A stretch of DNA of 64,000 nucleotides from Pseudocitrobacter corydidari (GTDB lineage: Bacteria; Pseudomonadota; Gammaproteobacteria; Enterobacterales; Enterobacteriaceae). Under the pieces are notes generated by a model that was not told the DNA's origin, did no database searches, and saw only the letters and a program-made list of their open reading frames with translations. How positions within the stretch are numbered: the stretch's first letter is position 1; the number at the start of each line of letters is the position of its first letter. A program made the position numbers and the translations under genes. The stretch lies in assembly GCF_021172065.1 (NCBI RefSeq), contig NZ_CP087880.1, forward strand, positions 4,812,583-4,876,582, given 5' to 3'. Of the stretch, positions 54,841 through 63,780 are shown piece by piece.

Positions 54841-55596
54841 TTAGCGCATCAACCGCAATTGCTGCAAATTCCCATCGAGCTGTAAATTCGTCTCCAGCCG
54901 CGCAACCTCACGGCAGATAAACGCCATCTCTTTATGCTCTTCGAGCTTTTTGCGCCACTTCTCCGGCACGTTATCCAACTGCGCGTAAATGCCTTCCAGC
55001 GAACCGAACTCATTCAACAACTGCGTGGCACTCTTCGGCCCGATTCCCGCAACGCCCGGTACTTTTGAACTGCTGATCCCCGCCAGCCCCCAGTAGTCCG
55101 GCAGCTGTTCCGGCGTTACGCCAAATTCGTTGGCGATAAACGGTGCATCCAGCCAGCGTTTCTGGAAGTAATCACGAATGCGAATGGTGGGTGAAAGTAA
55201 CTGGCAGTAGCCTTTATCCGTTGACACAATGGTTGCCTGATGCCCGGCCTGGGCCACTTTCACGGCAAGCGTCGCGGCAAGGTCGTCGGCTTCGCTGCCC
55301 GGTAGCGCCCAGCACCGGAAGCCGCGCTGTTCGAACGCCGCACGCAATGCGGGCATCTCTTCTACCAGCGTGTCCGGCATTGGCGCACGGCCTGCTTTAT
55401 AGTCGGGAAGACGCTGGTGCCGCCAACCCTGGCCCCGCTCTTCATCATCAAATACGGCGACTACATGCGTGGGCTGGCTGTGGGCAATCAGTTGCTCCAG
55501 CGCCCGCAGGCATGTTTCACCGCAGGGGGAGCCCTGCACGGCATGAATGCGGCGAATCAAATTGAGTGCGTCGACGATAAGCAGATGAACGGACAC
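54841..55596 (-). CDS. xni: Flap endonuclease Xni (ExoIX)
   Basis: 5'-nuclease-family protein of 251 residues, the same as E. coli Xni/YgdG, related to the 5' domain of DNA polymerase I. Metal-site acidic residues occur in LIVDALNLIRR, VAVFDDE and LPGSEADDLAATLA. A helix-hairpin-helix (ISSSKVPGVAGIGPKSATQLL) binds DNA. E. coli Xni lacks one acidic cluster and has weak activity; its role is structure-specific flap processing. Confidence 0.94.
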   Translation of the reverse strand: MSVHLLIVDALNLIRRIHAVQGSPCGETCLRALEQLIAHSQPTHVVAVFDDEERGQGWRHQRLPDYKAGRAPMPDTLVEEMPALRAAFEQRGFRCWALPGSEADDLAATLAVKVAQAGHQATIVSTDKGYCQLLSPTIRIRDYFQKRWLDAPFIANEFGVTPEQLPDYWGLAGISSSKVPGVAGIGPKSATQLLNEFGSLEGIYAQLDNVPEKWRKKLEEHKEMAFICREVARLETNLQLDGNLQQLRLMR

Positions 55597-55683
55597 CGGG
55601 ACCTCCTTGTAACAATTGAGGCTAGGGTAACATTTGCATCAGGGGGAGGCTACGCGGGATAAAAAATCAGGAAGGAGACTCGC

Positions 55684-55719
55684 AAAAAACTGCCCGGCGC
55701 AGCGTGCCACCGGGCAGTT
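55684..55719 (-). terminator. Terminator of sdaC-sdaB
   Basis: On the minus strand AACTGCCCGG...CCGGGCAGTT is followed by T-rich sequence. 10-bp stem starting 8 bp after the sdaB stop. Confidence 0.88.
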
Positions 55720-55726
55720 GGAGGGA

Positions 55727-57094
55727 TTAATCGCAGGCAACCACTTTCATCGCCAGGCCGCCGCGGGAGGTTTCGCGGTACTTGGCGTTCATGTCTTTGC
55801 CTGTTTCATACATGGTTTCGATGACCTTATCGAGGCATACGCGCGGCTCGCTGGTACGGCGCAGCGCCATACGGGCTGCGTTGACCGCTTTGACAGAGGC
55901 AATCGCGTTACGCTCGATGCACGGCACCTGAACCTGACCGGCAACCGGGTCGCAGGTTAAACCGAGGTTATGCTCCATGCCGATTTCAGCGGCAATACAC
56001 ACCTGCGCCGGGCTACCGCCCAGCAGTTCCGCCAGGCCAGCAGCGGCCATGGAACAGGCCACGCCCACTTCGCCCTGACAGCCCACTTCCGCGCCGGAAA
56101 TAGAGGCGTTCATTTTGTAGAGCGAGCCAATTGCGCTGGCCACCAGCAGGTAGCGTGCGAGAGAGTTGGCGTTCACTTCACGGATAAATTTGTCGTAGTA
56201 CGCCAGCACCGCCGGAACAATCCCGCAGGCGCCGTTTGTTGGCGCGGTCACCACGCGTCCGCCAGCGGCGTTTTCTTCGTTTACCGCCAGCGCGAACATG
56301 TTGATCCAGTCAACGACCGCCATCGGGTCGCTGCTGATTTTATCCTGGCTGACCAGCATGCGGCGCAGCGCGGAGGCACGGCGCGGCACGCGCAGTTTAC
56401 CCGGCAGCACGCCTTCGGTAGTGGTGCCATGTTCGATGCCGCCTTTCATAACCGCCCAGACGTCAGCAAAGTGCTTTTCCAGCTCTTCTTTGCTGTGCAG
56501 CGCCAGTTCGTTCTGCATCATCAGGCCTGAGAGGGAAAGGCCCGTCTCGCTGCAATGACGCTGCAAATCTGCTGCGCTGCTGTACGGATAAGGTACGGCG
56601 ACCGGTGCTTCAGTCTGCTGACCGAAATGCTCTTCATCGACGATAAAGCCACCGCCGATGGAATAATAGGTTTTGCTGTAAACCGCTTTTTCGCCCACCA
56701 GTGCGGTGATGCGCATGCCGTTTTCGTGCAAAGAGAGGTTGTCGGCATGGAAGTTCATGCACTTATCAACCGGGAACTCCACTTCGTGCTGGCCGTTTGC
56801 CAGCAGTAAACGACCGTGGGTATTCACGTCCTGGATAAAGCCAGGAATGCTGTCGATATCGACGGTGTCCGGCAGGTTACCCGCCAGGCCCATGATGATG
56901 GCGATATCGGTATGGTGGCCTTTCCCGGTGAGGGAGAGTGAGCCATATACATCGACGACGACGCGGGTGATGTCGGTCAGGATCCCACGCGCAATCAAGT
57001 CGTCCGTGAATTGTTTGCCTGCTTTCATTGGCCCGACAGTATGAGAGCTGGAGGGACCAATGCCGATTTTGAAAATATCGAATACGCTGATCAT
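55727..57094 (-). CDS. sdaB: L-serine dehydratase 2
   Basis: Fe-S enzyme that deaminates L-serine to pyruvate and ammonia. 455 residues as in E. coli. The beta domain (MISVFDIFKIGIGPSSSHTVGPMKAG) is N-terminal, and the catalytic alpha domain carries the 4Fe-4S cysteines (TNGACGIVP, GCQGEVGVACSMA, LTCDPV). Downstream of the serine importer gene sdaC, so uptake and breakdown are coupled; a UUCG hairpin lies between. Confidence 0.96.
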   Translation of the reverse strand: MISVFDIFKIGIGPSSSHTVGPMKAGKQFTDDLIARGILTDITRVVVDVYGSLSLTGKGHHTDIAIIMGLAGNLPDTVDIDSIPGFIQDVNTHGRLLLANGQHEVEFPVDKCMNFHADNLSLHENGMRITALVGEKAVYSKTYYSIGGGFIVDEEHFGQQTEAPVAVPYPYSSAADLQRHCSETGLSLSGLMMQNELALHSKEELEKHFADVWAVMKGGIEHGTTTEGVLPGKLRVPRRASALRRMLVSQDKISSDPMAVVDWINMFALAVNEENAAGGRVVTAPTNGACGIVPAVLAYYDKFIREVNANSLARYLLVASAIGSLYKMNASISGAEVGCQGEVGVACSMAAAGLAELLGGSPAQVCIAAEIGMEHNLGLTCDPVAGQVQVPCIERNAIASVKAVNAARMALRRTSEPRVCLDKVIETMYETGKDMNAKYRETSRGGLAMKVVACD

Positions 57095-57126
57095 GATGCA
57101 TCCATTGCTGTAGGAGAAGAAGAGAC

Positions 57127-57146
57127 GCGCCGCCCGAAGGCGGCGC
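57127..57146 (-). terminator. UUCG hairpin between sdaC and sdaB
   Basis: On the minus strand GCGCCGCC-TTCG-GGCGGCGC is a perfect 8-bp stem capped by a stable tetraloop, 9 bp after the sdaC stop. It lacks a T-tract, so it is more likely an mRNA-stabilising or partial-termination element than a full stop. Confidence 0.65.
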
Positions 57147-57154
57147 GGGGGATA

Positions 57155-58444
57155 TTAGCTGAACAGAGAGTAGAAGATAGCGGAGATAGCAATCAGACCC
57201 ATAACCACAACGAAGACGTTGCTGATGTGGCCGCTGTATTTACGCATCGCCGGTACTTTCTGAATTGCATACATCGGCATCAGGAACAGAATCATCGCGA
57301 TAATCGGGCCGCCCAGGGTTTCAATCATACCCAGGATGCTTGGGTTCAGGGTCGCCACAATCCAGGTGGTAACCAGCATGAACAGCGCAGTGATTTTGTT
57401 CAGTTTGTTGATTTCGATGGATTTGCCTTTGCCACGCAGAGACTTAATCACCATCCCGTTGAAGCCTTCACGTGCGCCCAGGTAGTGGCCCAGGAACGAT
57501 TTCGTGATAGCGATAATCGCGATGATTGGCGCCATCCATTCGATGAAGGAGACGTTAAAGTGGTTCGCCAGGTAAGACAGAATCGAGATGTTCTGTGCTT
57601 TCGCTGCCGCCAGGTCTGCCGGCGTCAGGCTCAGTACGCAGCTGAAGACGAAGAACATGACCGTCAGCACCATCATGACGTGTGCGCATGCCAGGATTTT
57701 AGAACATTTCTTCTCAGCACCCTGACCGTATTCTTCACGTTTCGCGACGGCGAAAGAGGAGATGATCGGCGAGTGGTTGAAGGAGAAGACCATGACCGGG
57801 ATAGCCAGCCACAGCGTCATCCACAGACCGTTGCCGGTAGAGGAGGCAGAGCTAAAGGACAGGGTTTCCAGCGCCGCACCGCTCCACTGAGGGATGAGGT
57901 ACAGAGCCAGTAGCATCAGGGCTGCAACGAACGGGAACACCAGGATACTCATCGCCTTAACAATCATCTGCTCACCGAAGCGAACGATGGTCATCATACC
58001 GACGATCAGAATCAGCGACAGAATCGCACGCGGCGGCGCAGTCATCTGCAGCTGGTGCGTCATGAAGCTTTCTACGGTGTTGGTGATAGCGACGCTGTAA
58101 ACCAACAGAATCGGGTAGATTGCGAAGAAGTAGAGCAGGGTAATCAGTTTACCTGCGCCCACGCCGAAGTGTTCTTCAACCACTTCCGTGATGTCTTCGC
58201 CCGGATTTTTACCGGACAGCACGAAGCGGGTCAGGCCGCGGTGTGCGAAGAAAGTCATCGGGAAGGCAAGAATTGCCATGATAATCAGCGGGATCATACC
58301 GCCGACGCCTGCGTTGATCGGCAGGAACAGAACGCCCGCGCCGATTGCTGTACCGTACAGACCCAGCATCCACATGGTATCTGTTTTGCGCCATCCGCTA
58401 GCGGATTGTGTTGACGCGATGGTGCTGGTTTGAGTGCTTTCCAT
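57155..58444 (-). CDS. sdaC: Serine:proton symporter
   Basis: Inner-membrane high-affinity L-serine importer (HAAAP family) of 429 residues with about 11 helices, starting LGLYGTAIGAGVLFLPINAGVGG. Same length as E. coli SdaC. First gene of sdaC-sdaB (60 bp apart), with CTCCAGGAG-type ribosome site. A 560-bp non-coding region upstream probably carries its regulation (CRP and Lrp in E. coli). Confidence 0.96.
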   Translation of the reverse strand: MESTQTSTIASTQSASGWRKTDTMWMLGLYGTAIGAGVLFLPINAGVGGMIPLIIMAILAFPMTFFAHRGLTRFVLSGKNPGEDITEVVEEHFGVGAGKLITLLYFFAIYPILLVYSVAITNTVESFMTHQLQMTAPPRAILSLILIVGMMTIVRFGEQMIVKAMSILVFPFVAALMLLALYLIPQWSGAALETLSFSSASSTGNGLWMTLWLAIPVMVFSFNHSPIISSFAVAKREEYGQGAEKKCSKILACAHVMMVLTVMFFVFSCVLSLTPADLAAAKAQNISILSYLANHFNVSFIEWMAPIIAIIAITKSFLGHYLGAREGFNGMVIKSLRGKGKSIEINKLNKITALFMLVTTWIVATLNPSILGMIETLGGPIIAMILFLMPMYAIQKVPAMRKYSGHISNVFVVVMGLIAISAIFYSLFS

Positions 58445-59008
58445 CTGTATCTCCTGGAGGACTAAAATTGCCGGTTTTTAGTTAAATCCAATGGAATTAA
58501 GACCGACAGTAATATGAAATCTTTTCAGTGACGGTTTTTTTATGATTTTCCACCCATCACTACGACGGGGCGGAAAGATACATTTAACTGATGAATCTAT
58601 CAGTGATCATGATCCCAAATGTAATAATTCACTCCTCTTCGCTGTGTTTGCAGTTCATCTGCCTGTGATTGTTATTTGGGCAGAAATTTATGGGCGCGAA
58701 ACCTAGCATTAGCAGTATGGTTGGTAAATAGGCAGGAGTGTAAATACGCGGTTTGCACTAATAAAAGTGTCAAAAATAGCGTTTTAGACGGTTTATTTAT
58801 CTTTGTTGTCAATAATTCACGCTTTGCATTGTACGCAAACGATTAATAGGAAGTGATTAACGATAAGGGAACGTTGTCATTTTTTTGTTCAACACCGTCA
58901 GCACATGTGAGGGGATAAACGTAACGGGATGGCGTTTTATGCTAATGGATTCAATGGGCAAGGGGAGATAAGTCGCCCGACGAGCGGGCGACGGCGTGAG
59001 AGGCCTTA
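58445..59008. other. Non-coding region upstream of sdaC
   Basis: About 560 bp, AT-rich, between the sdaC start and the ppnN stop. No gene is visible. It contains an inverted repeat ACTGAT-N6-ATCAGT (58587-58604) and a hairpin GTCGCCCG/CGGGCGAC (58972-58992) just past ppnN that may end that transcript. I could not find a convincing CRP or Lrp site by eye. Confidence 0.6.
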
Positions 59009-60373
59009 TCAGGCCATGATTTCGTAGCAAGGGATATAAGCGGAACCTGGCAGCTTCATACGGTGCTGGGCGACAAAACCCTGCAACAGGTCGTCCATAC
59101 GGCGCATCATCTCTTTATCGCCGTGGATCTTATACGGCCCATGCTCTTCGATGGCGCGGATACCCACTTCCTTCACGTTACCGGCGACGATACCCGAGAA
59201 GGCGCGGCGCAGGTCAGCGGCCAGCACTTCAACCGGCTGGTCCGGATAAAGCTTCAGGTTCGCCATGTTTTCGTGGGTCGGATCGAACGGCATTTGCAGA
59301 TCCGGCGCGATTTTAATCGACCAGTTGAAGCTGTAGGCATCGCCCGTATCGCGACGATTTTCTTTCACCAGCGGCATCGCTTTCTTCATCTGACGGGCCA
59401 CTTCCGCCGCATCGTCGATGATGATTTTGTAGTGGCGACGCGCGCTCTCACCCAGCGTATGGACGATAAACTCATCCAGCACGCGGAAGTAATCAGCGCT
59501 CTCTTTCGGGCCGGTGAGGATGAGCGGCAGTACCTGATTTTTATTCGCCGGATTCATCAGAATACCGAGCAGATACAGCAGCTCTTCCGCCGTACCAACA
59601 CCGCCGGGGAAGATAATAATGCCGTGGGCGATACGGACAAACGCTTCGAGACGTTTTTCGATATCCGGCATAATAATCAGCTCGTTAACCAGCGGGTTAG
59701 GCGGCTCAGCGGCGATGATTGACGGTTCGGTCATGCCGATGAAACGGCCTTCTTTGTAACGCTGCTGCGCGTGACCAACCGCCGCGCCTTTCATTGGCGC
59801 TTCCATCGCTCCCGGGCCGCAGCCGGTGCAGATATTCAGCTCACGCAGGCCGAGCTGATTCCCCACGCGACGCGCGTAGAGGTATTCGTTTTCGTTAATG
59901 GAGTGGCCGCCCCAGCAAACGACCATGCTCGGCGCTTCGCCGACATGCAGCGCACGGGCGTTGCGCAGAATGCTGAAGACAAGGTTGGTAATATGCGTGG
60001 AGCTTTCCAAATCAAGATTCGGGAAGCGTACGGTGTTGTGGATTTGGCCATAAACGAACAGGATATCGCGCAGCACGGCAAACAGGTTCGCTTGCAACGA
60101 GCGAATAATATGGCCATCAACGAACGCCTCTTCCGGCGGGTTGATGAGTTCCAGCTTCACGCCGCGCTCGCGGCGCAGCACGTTAATATCGAAATTCTCA
60201 AAACGGGACAGCAGTTCTTTACTGTTATCGGTCAGGCTGCCTGAATTCAGTACCGCCAGCGAGCAGTTACGAAACAGATGGTACAGGTCGCTGCTGGCCG
60301 TGCGTTTAAGCATATCGACTTCCAGCTGCGACAACATATCCATTGAGCCAAGCGGGCTAATATGTGTAATCAA
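59009..60373 (-). CDS. ppnN: Pyrimidine/purine nucleotide 5'-monophosphate nucleosidase
   Basis: Cytoplasmic nucleosidase (formerly YgdH) that cleaves nucleotide monophosphates to base and ribose-5-phosphate; in E. coli it is activated by (p)ppGpp. 454 residues, as in E. coli. Central LOG-type motif PGGVGTAEELLYLLGIL and an N-terminal regulatory domain. The start is TTG 60373 (M-I-T-H-I-S), with AAGGAG eight bases upstream. Confidence 0.95.
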   Translation of the reverse strand: MITHISPLGSMDMLSQLEVDMLKRTASSDLYHLFRNCSLAVLNSGSLTDNSKELLSRFENFDINVLRRERGVKLELINPPEEAFVDGHIIRSLQANLFAVLRDILFVYGQIHNTVRFPNLDLESSTHITNLVFSILRNARALHVGEAPSMVVCWGGHSINENEYLYARRVGNQLGLRELNICTGCGPGAMEAPMKGAAVGHAQQRYKEGRFIGMTEPSIIAAEPPNPLVNELIIMPDIEKRLEAFVRIAHGIIIFPGGVGTAEELLYLLGILMNPANKNQVLPLILTGPKESADYFRVLDEFIVHTLGESARRHYKIIIDDAAEVARQMKKAMPLVKENRRDTGDAYSFNWSIKIAPDLQMPFDPTHENMANLKLYPDQPVEVLAADLRRAFSGIVAGNVKEVGIRAIEEHGPYKIHGDKEMMRRMDDLLQGFVAQHRMKLPGSAYIPCYEIMA

Positions 60374-60508
60374 GTGAGCTCCTTACGGGACGAGAATCGT
60401 CTTCCCTGCTGATTACAATAGCCTTGCCTGTAGGAATACTACAACCATCCTGTGTGGGAGAATGGTTGCAAATTGAGAAATTATTTAGGTTTGTGCGGGG
60501 AGGGGCGC

Positions 60509-61354
60509 TTACTGCCTGACCAGCCGACCAATCGCCGGCACAAAGTCCGTATTAGAACGCCACGGGTTTATATCCAGCCCGCCGCGACGGGTATAGCGCG
60601 CATAGACGCTCAGGCTTTCCGGCTGACAGAAGCGCAGAATATCGCTAAAAATACGCTCGACGCACTGCTCGTGAAACTCATTGTGATGACGGAACGACAC
60701 CAGATAACGCAGCAGCTTTTCGCGGTCTATCTGCGGCCCGCGATACTCAATTTGTACCGAGCCCCAGTCTGGCTGATGGGTAATCAGGCAATTGGATTTC
60801 AGCAGATGGCTGACCAGCGTCTCTTCCACTTTCTTGCTGCCGGTTGAGTTCAGCAGGTAATCGGCATTGAACTGATAGTTATCAATCTCGATATCCTGAT
60901 TATCAATGCAGGTGCCGTGGAAGTGGGCGATAGGCTGTCCTTCAATTTCATCCAGACGATAAAGTGAAACGGTGACGTCGCCCTGTGCGCAGGCGCTGAG
61001 ATCGCGCTCCAGCGTGTGGCGGACATCTTCCCATGAACCAAAACGCGTCTGGTTAAAACTGTTCAGGTAGAGCTTAAAGCTTTTGGACTCAACCAGGTTG
61101 ACGGTGGTGTGGCTCAGCTCAACGTGACCCACCGCCACCTGCGGTAGCCCTTTGGCGTTAAGCCATGAAAGCTCATACAGCGTCCAGATATCGGCGCCGT
61201 GGAACGGCAGCGTGTCGGCATGCAGGCCCAGCGGATCGCGGTTCAGGCTACGCGGAACGCCCTGTAATAACCCGGCATCGTAAGTGTCGCGGTAATCCGT
61301 TGATTTACCAAGCGTCAGGCCCGTCAGCGCCTGATGATTCTCATAAGAAGACAT
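60509..61354 (-). CDS. queF: NADPH-dependent 7-cyano-7-deazaguanine reductase
   Basis: Reduces preQ0 to preQ1 in queuosine synthesis. 281 residues of the two-domain (tandem T-fold) YqcD subfamily. The QueF motif ESKSFKLYLNSFNQTRF is in the first domain, and the catalytic Cys/Asp pair in KSNCLITHQPDWGSVQ in the second. Divergent from syd with about 70 bp between starts. Confidence 0.96.
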   Translation of the reverse strand: MSSYENHQALTGLTLGKSTDYRDTYDAGLLQGVPRSLNRDPLGLHADTLPFHGADIWTLYELSWLNAKGLPQVAVGHVELSHTTVNLVESKSFKLYLNSFNQTRFGSWEDVRHTLERDLSACAQGDVTVSLYRLDEIEGQPIAHFHGTCIDNQDIEIDNYQFNADYLLNSTGSKKVEETLVSHLLKSNCLITHQPDWGSVQIEYRGPQIDREKLLRYLVSFRHHNEFHEQCVERIFSDILRFCQPESLSVYARYTRRGGLDINPWRSNTDFVPAIGRLVRQ

Positions 61355-61422
61355 GTTTCACCGTTATAAAGCAGGTAGACTATGCGCCAAGTGTAACCTG
61401 ACTAACCAGAAGAGAGAAATCG

Positions 61423-61968
61423 GTGGACCATCAGACCGCAGAAGCGCTTAAAGCCTTTACCCAACGTTATTGCGACGCCTGGCAGCAACAAAATCACTGC
61501 TGGCCGCGCAGCGAAGAGCTGTTTGGCGTAGCGTCTCCCTGCATCGTCAATACCACCGACGACGCGGTTTTTTGGCAACCGTTGCCGTTTAGTGGTGAAC
61601 AGAATGTAAATGGCGTTGAACGTGCATTAGACATTGTGGTACAACCACCCCTTCATACTTATTATACCACTCAGTATGCTGGCGACATGGAAGCCCGTTT
61701 TGCCGGACAACGACTGACGCTGCTACAGGTATGGAGCCCGGACGATTTTCGTCGCGTGCAGGAGAATCTGATCGGCCATTTGGTTACTCAGAAACGCCTG
61801 AAGCTTTCGCCGACGCTGTTTATCGCCACGCTCGACAGTGAACTGGACGTGATTTCCGTCTGTAATCTGACCGGCGAAGTGGTTAAAGAGACGCTCGGCA
61901 CCCGCAAGCGCCAGACTCTCGCCCCCTCTCTTGAGAGCTTCCTCAATCAATTAGACCCCGATTTGTAA
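61423..61968 (+). CDS. syd: SecY-interacting protein Syd
   Basis: Small cytoplasmic/membrane-peripheral protein that binds SecY and checks its proper assembly. 181 residues, starting at GTG 61423 (as supported by GAGAGAAAT upstream). Acidic-rich C-terminal half with conserved HLVTQKRLKL and SVCNLTGEVVKETLGTRKRQ. Followed by the csrB control region, as in E. coli. Confidence 0.95.
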   Translation: MDHQTAEALKAFTQRYCDAWQQQNHCWPRSEELFGVASPCIVNTTDDAVFWQPLPFSGEQNVNGVERALDIVVQPPLHTYYTTQYAGDMEARFAGQRLTLLQVWSPDDFRRVQENLIGHLVTQKRLKLSPTLFIATLDSELDVISVCNLTGEVVKETLGTRKRQTLAPSLESFLNQLDPDL

Positions 61969-61987
61969 TCCAGTTTGCCCGAATGCT

Positions 61988-62005
61988 TGTGAGAGATCTC
62001 TTACA
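61988..62005 (+). promoter_or_regulatory. UvrY binding palindrome upstream of csrB
   Basis: TGTGAGAGATCTCTTACA is nearly identical to the 18-bp UvrY (BarA-UvrY) recognition palindrome known upstream of E. coli csrB. It is about 190 bp before the RNA start, as in E. coli. A weaker repeat-like pair CTTACAGG...CTTGTAAG lies at 62121-62150. Confidence 0.85.
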
Positions 62006-62178
62006 AGCCTTGTAGGAGATCGCCGGGCTGTAAGTAGGACAGCTACTGATCGATTATTATGTTTTCCTTATAAATCAGCTTATTGAGATTTTTCTTAGGC
62101 TCTTTCATATGAAAATGTCCTTACAGGATTGCCTGAAGGGCCCTTGTAAGACGGGGCGGAATAAGCGATTCTATGTCC

Positions 62179-62598
62179 GTCGACAAGGAGTCGCACAGTG
62201 AAGTGAACATCAGGATGATGACACTTCAAACAGGACACACCAGGACGGTGCTTCAGGGATAGGCCTCAGGATGAGGTAAGTGGATACGCCAGGATGGTGT
62301 AACAAGGAAAGGCTTCAGGACGAGGCAAAATGGAAAACGCCAGGACGCGTTAAAGGACACCTCCAGGACGGAGAATGAGAGCCAGACAGGATGCCTGGTG
62401 GAGCAAGAAGTTCAGGACATACTCAGGGATTGGGTAGATTCGCATCGGGGTGGTGTGAGCAGGACGCAACAGTTTACGGATGAACACAGGTCGCAAGGCC
62501 GCAGGAAAAGTTGTCACGGACGAGCAGGGAGCACGAAAAGTAGCTGGAATGCTGCGAAACGAACCGGGAGCACTGTTTATACAGTGCTCCCTTTTTTT
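62179..62598 (+). ncRNA. csrB: CsrB regulatory RNA
   Basis: CsrA-sequestering RNA. The 5' end GTCGACAAGGAGTC and the sections AAGTGAACATCAGGATGATG, GACGCGTTAAAGGACACCTCC and AAAAGTAGCTGGAATGCTGC match E. coli CsrB. It contains about 26 GGA motifs, about 15 of them AGGA, most in hairpin-like repeats. It ends with the terminator GGGAGCACTGT-TTAT-ACAGTGCTCCC-T7. Predicted length about 420 nt against 369 in E. coli. Lies between syd and yqcC, as in E. coli. Open frames crossing it are artefacts. Confidence 0.95.
62566..62598 (+). terminator. csrB terminator
   Basis: Perfect 11-bp stem GGGAGCACTGT/ACAGTGCTCCC with a TTAT loop, followed by seven T. Confidence 0.93.
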
Positions 62599-62653
62599 GT
62601 TTTGCGTTCGGCTGGTGTATCCTGCACGCGATTTTGTTTCTACCGAGGTAGCC

Positions 62654-62983
62654 ATGACCCTTCACGATAATTTGCGCGAACAACTTCAGGCCATCGAAGC
62701 GATGCTGCGTCTGCACCAACACTGGCAGGACGAAGCGCCGCATGAAAGCAAATTTGCCAGCGACCAACCCTTTTGCATGGACACGCTGGAGCCGCTGGAG
62801 TGGTTGCAGTGGGTATTGATTCCGCGCATGCATCAATTGCTGGATAACGGCCAGCCGCTGCCGCAAAGTTTTGCCATCGCGCCGTATTATGAAATGGCGC
62901 TGGATGCACAGCATCCGCAGCGCGATATCATCCTGGTCGAGCTGCACAAGCTCGACGCCTTTTTTGCCGATGACGCTAACTGA
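62654..62983 (+). CDS. yqcC: DUF446 protein YqcC
   Basis: A 109-residue protein from ATG 62654 (MTLHDNLREQLQAIEAMLRLHQHW), mainly helical, with conserved FCMDTLEPLEWLQWVLIPRMHQLL. Function unknown. A longer in-frame reading would start inside csrB and is rejected. Its last base is the first base of truC (TGATG overlap), so they are probably cotranslated. Confidence 0.93.
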   Translation: MTLHDNLREQLQAIEAMLRLHQHWQDEAPHESKFASDQPFCMDTLEPLEWLQWVLIPRMHQLLDNGQPLPQSFAIAPYYEMALDAQHPQRDIILVELHKLDAFFADDAN

Positions 62984-63759
62984 TGCTGGAAATTATTTAC
63001 CAGGATGAGTGGCTGGTGGCCGTCAACAAACCTTCCGGCTGGCTGGTTCACCGCAGCTGGCTGGACCGCGACGAAAAAGTGGTGGTGATGCAAACGGTGC
63101 GCGACCAGATTGGTCAGCACGTGTTTACTGCGCATCGCCTCGATCGCCCGACCTCCGGCGTTCTGTTAATGGGCCTTTCCAGCGAGGCGGGGCGTTTGTT
63201 GTCTCAGCAGTTTGAGCAGCATCAAATGCAGAAGTGCTATCATGCGATTGTGCGCGGCTGGCTGATGGATGACGCGGTGCTCGATTACCCGCTGGTGGAA
63301 GAGCTCGACAAAATCGCCGATAAATTCGCGAAAGAGAATAAAGATCCGCAGCCAGCGGTGACGCACTATCGCGGGCTGGCGACGGTCGAAATGCCGATCG
63401 CCACCGGGCGCTACCCAACGACCCGTTACGGGCTGGTTGAGCTGGAACCTAAAACCGGCCGCAAGCATCAATTGCGCCGCCATTTGTCCCATTTGCGCCA
63501 TCCTATTCTTGGCGACAGCAAGCATGGTGATTTGCGTCAGAACCGTAGCGCGGCGGAACATTTCGGCTGCCAGCGTCTGATGCTGCACGCCAGCTCACTT
63601 TCGCTGACGCATCCGTTTACCGGCGAACCCCTTACGCTGCGCGCTGGGTTCGACGATACCTGGATGCAGGCCCTGTCACACTTTGGCTGGCGCGGGCTTC
63701 TCCCCGATAACGAAAGGGTTGAGTTTGTCGCCAACAGCGGTCAGGATGAGAACATCTGA
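62983..63759 (+). CDS. truC: tRNA pseudouridine(65) synthase
   Basis: Makes pseudouridine at position 65 in the T loop of tRNA-Ile1 and tRNA-Asp. 258 residues (260 in E. coli), RluA family, with the catalytic Asp54 in AHRLDRPTSG and GRKHQLRRHLSHLRHPILGD. Directly follows yqcC and precedes yqcA by 21 bp. Confidence 0.95.
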   Translation: MLEIIYQDEWLVAVNKPSGWLVHRSWLDRDEKVVVMQTVRDQIGQHVFTAHRLDRPTSGVLLMGLSSEAGRLLSQQFEQHQMQKCYHAIVRGWLMDDAVLDYPLVEELDKIADKFAKENKDPQPAVTHYRGLATVEMPIATGRYPTTRYGLVELEPKTGRKHQLRRHLSHLRHPILGDSKHGDLRQNRSAAEHFGCQRLMLHASSLSLTHPFTGEPLTLRAGFDDTWMQALSHFGWRGLLPDNERVEFVANSGQDENI

Positions 63760-63780
63760 AAGTAAACAGGGAGTTAAATC

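Noticed and set aside
62398..62670. Open frames across the csrB region, and an N-terminal extension of yqcC from 62480
   Set aside because: They are translations of the CsrB RNA repeats and terminator. The YqcC family begins at ATG 62654.
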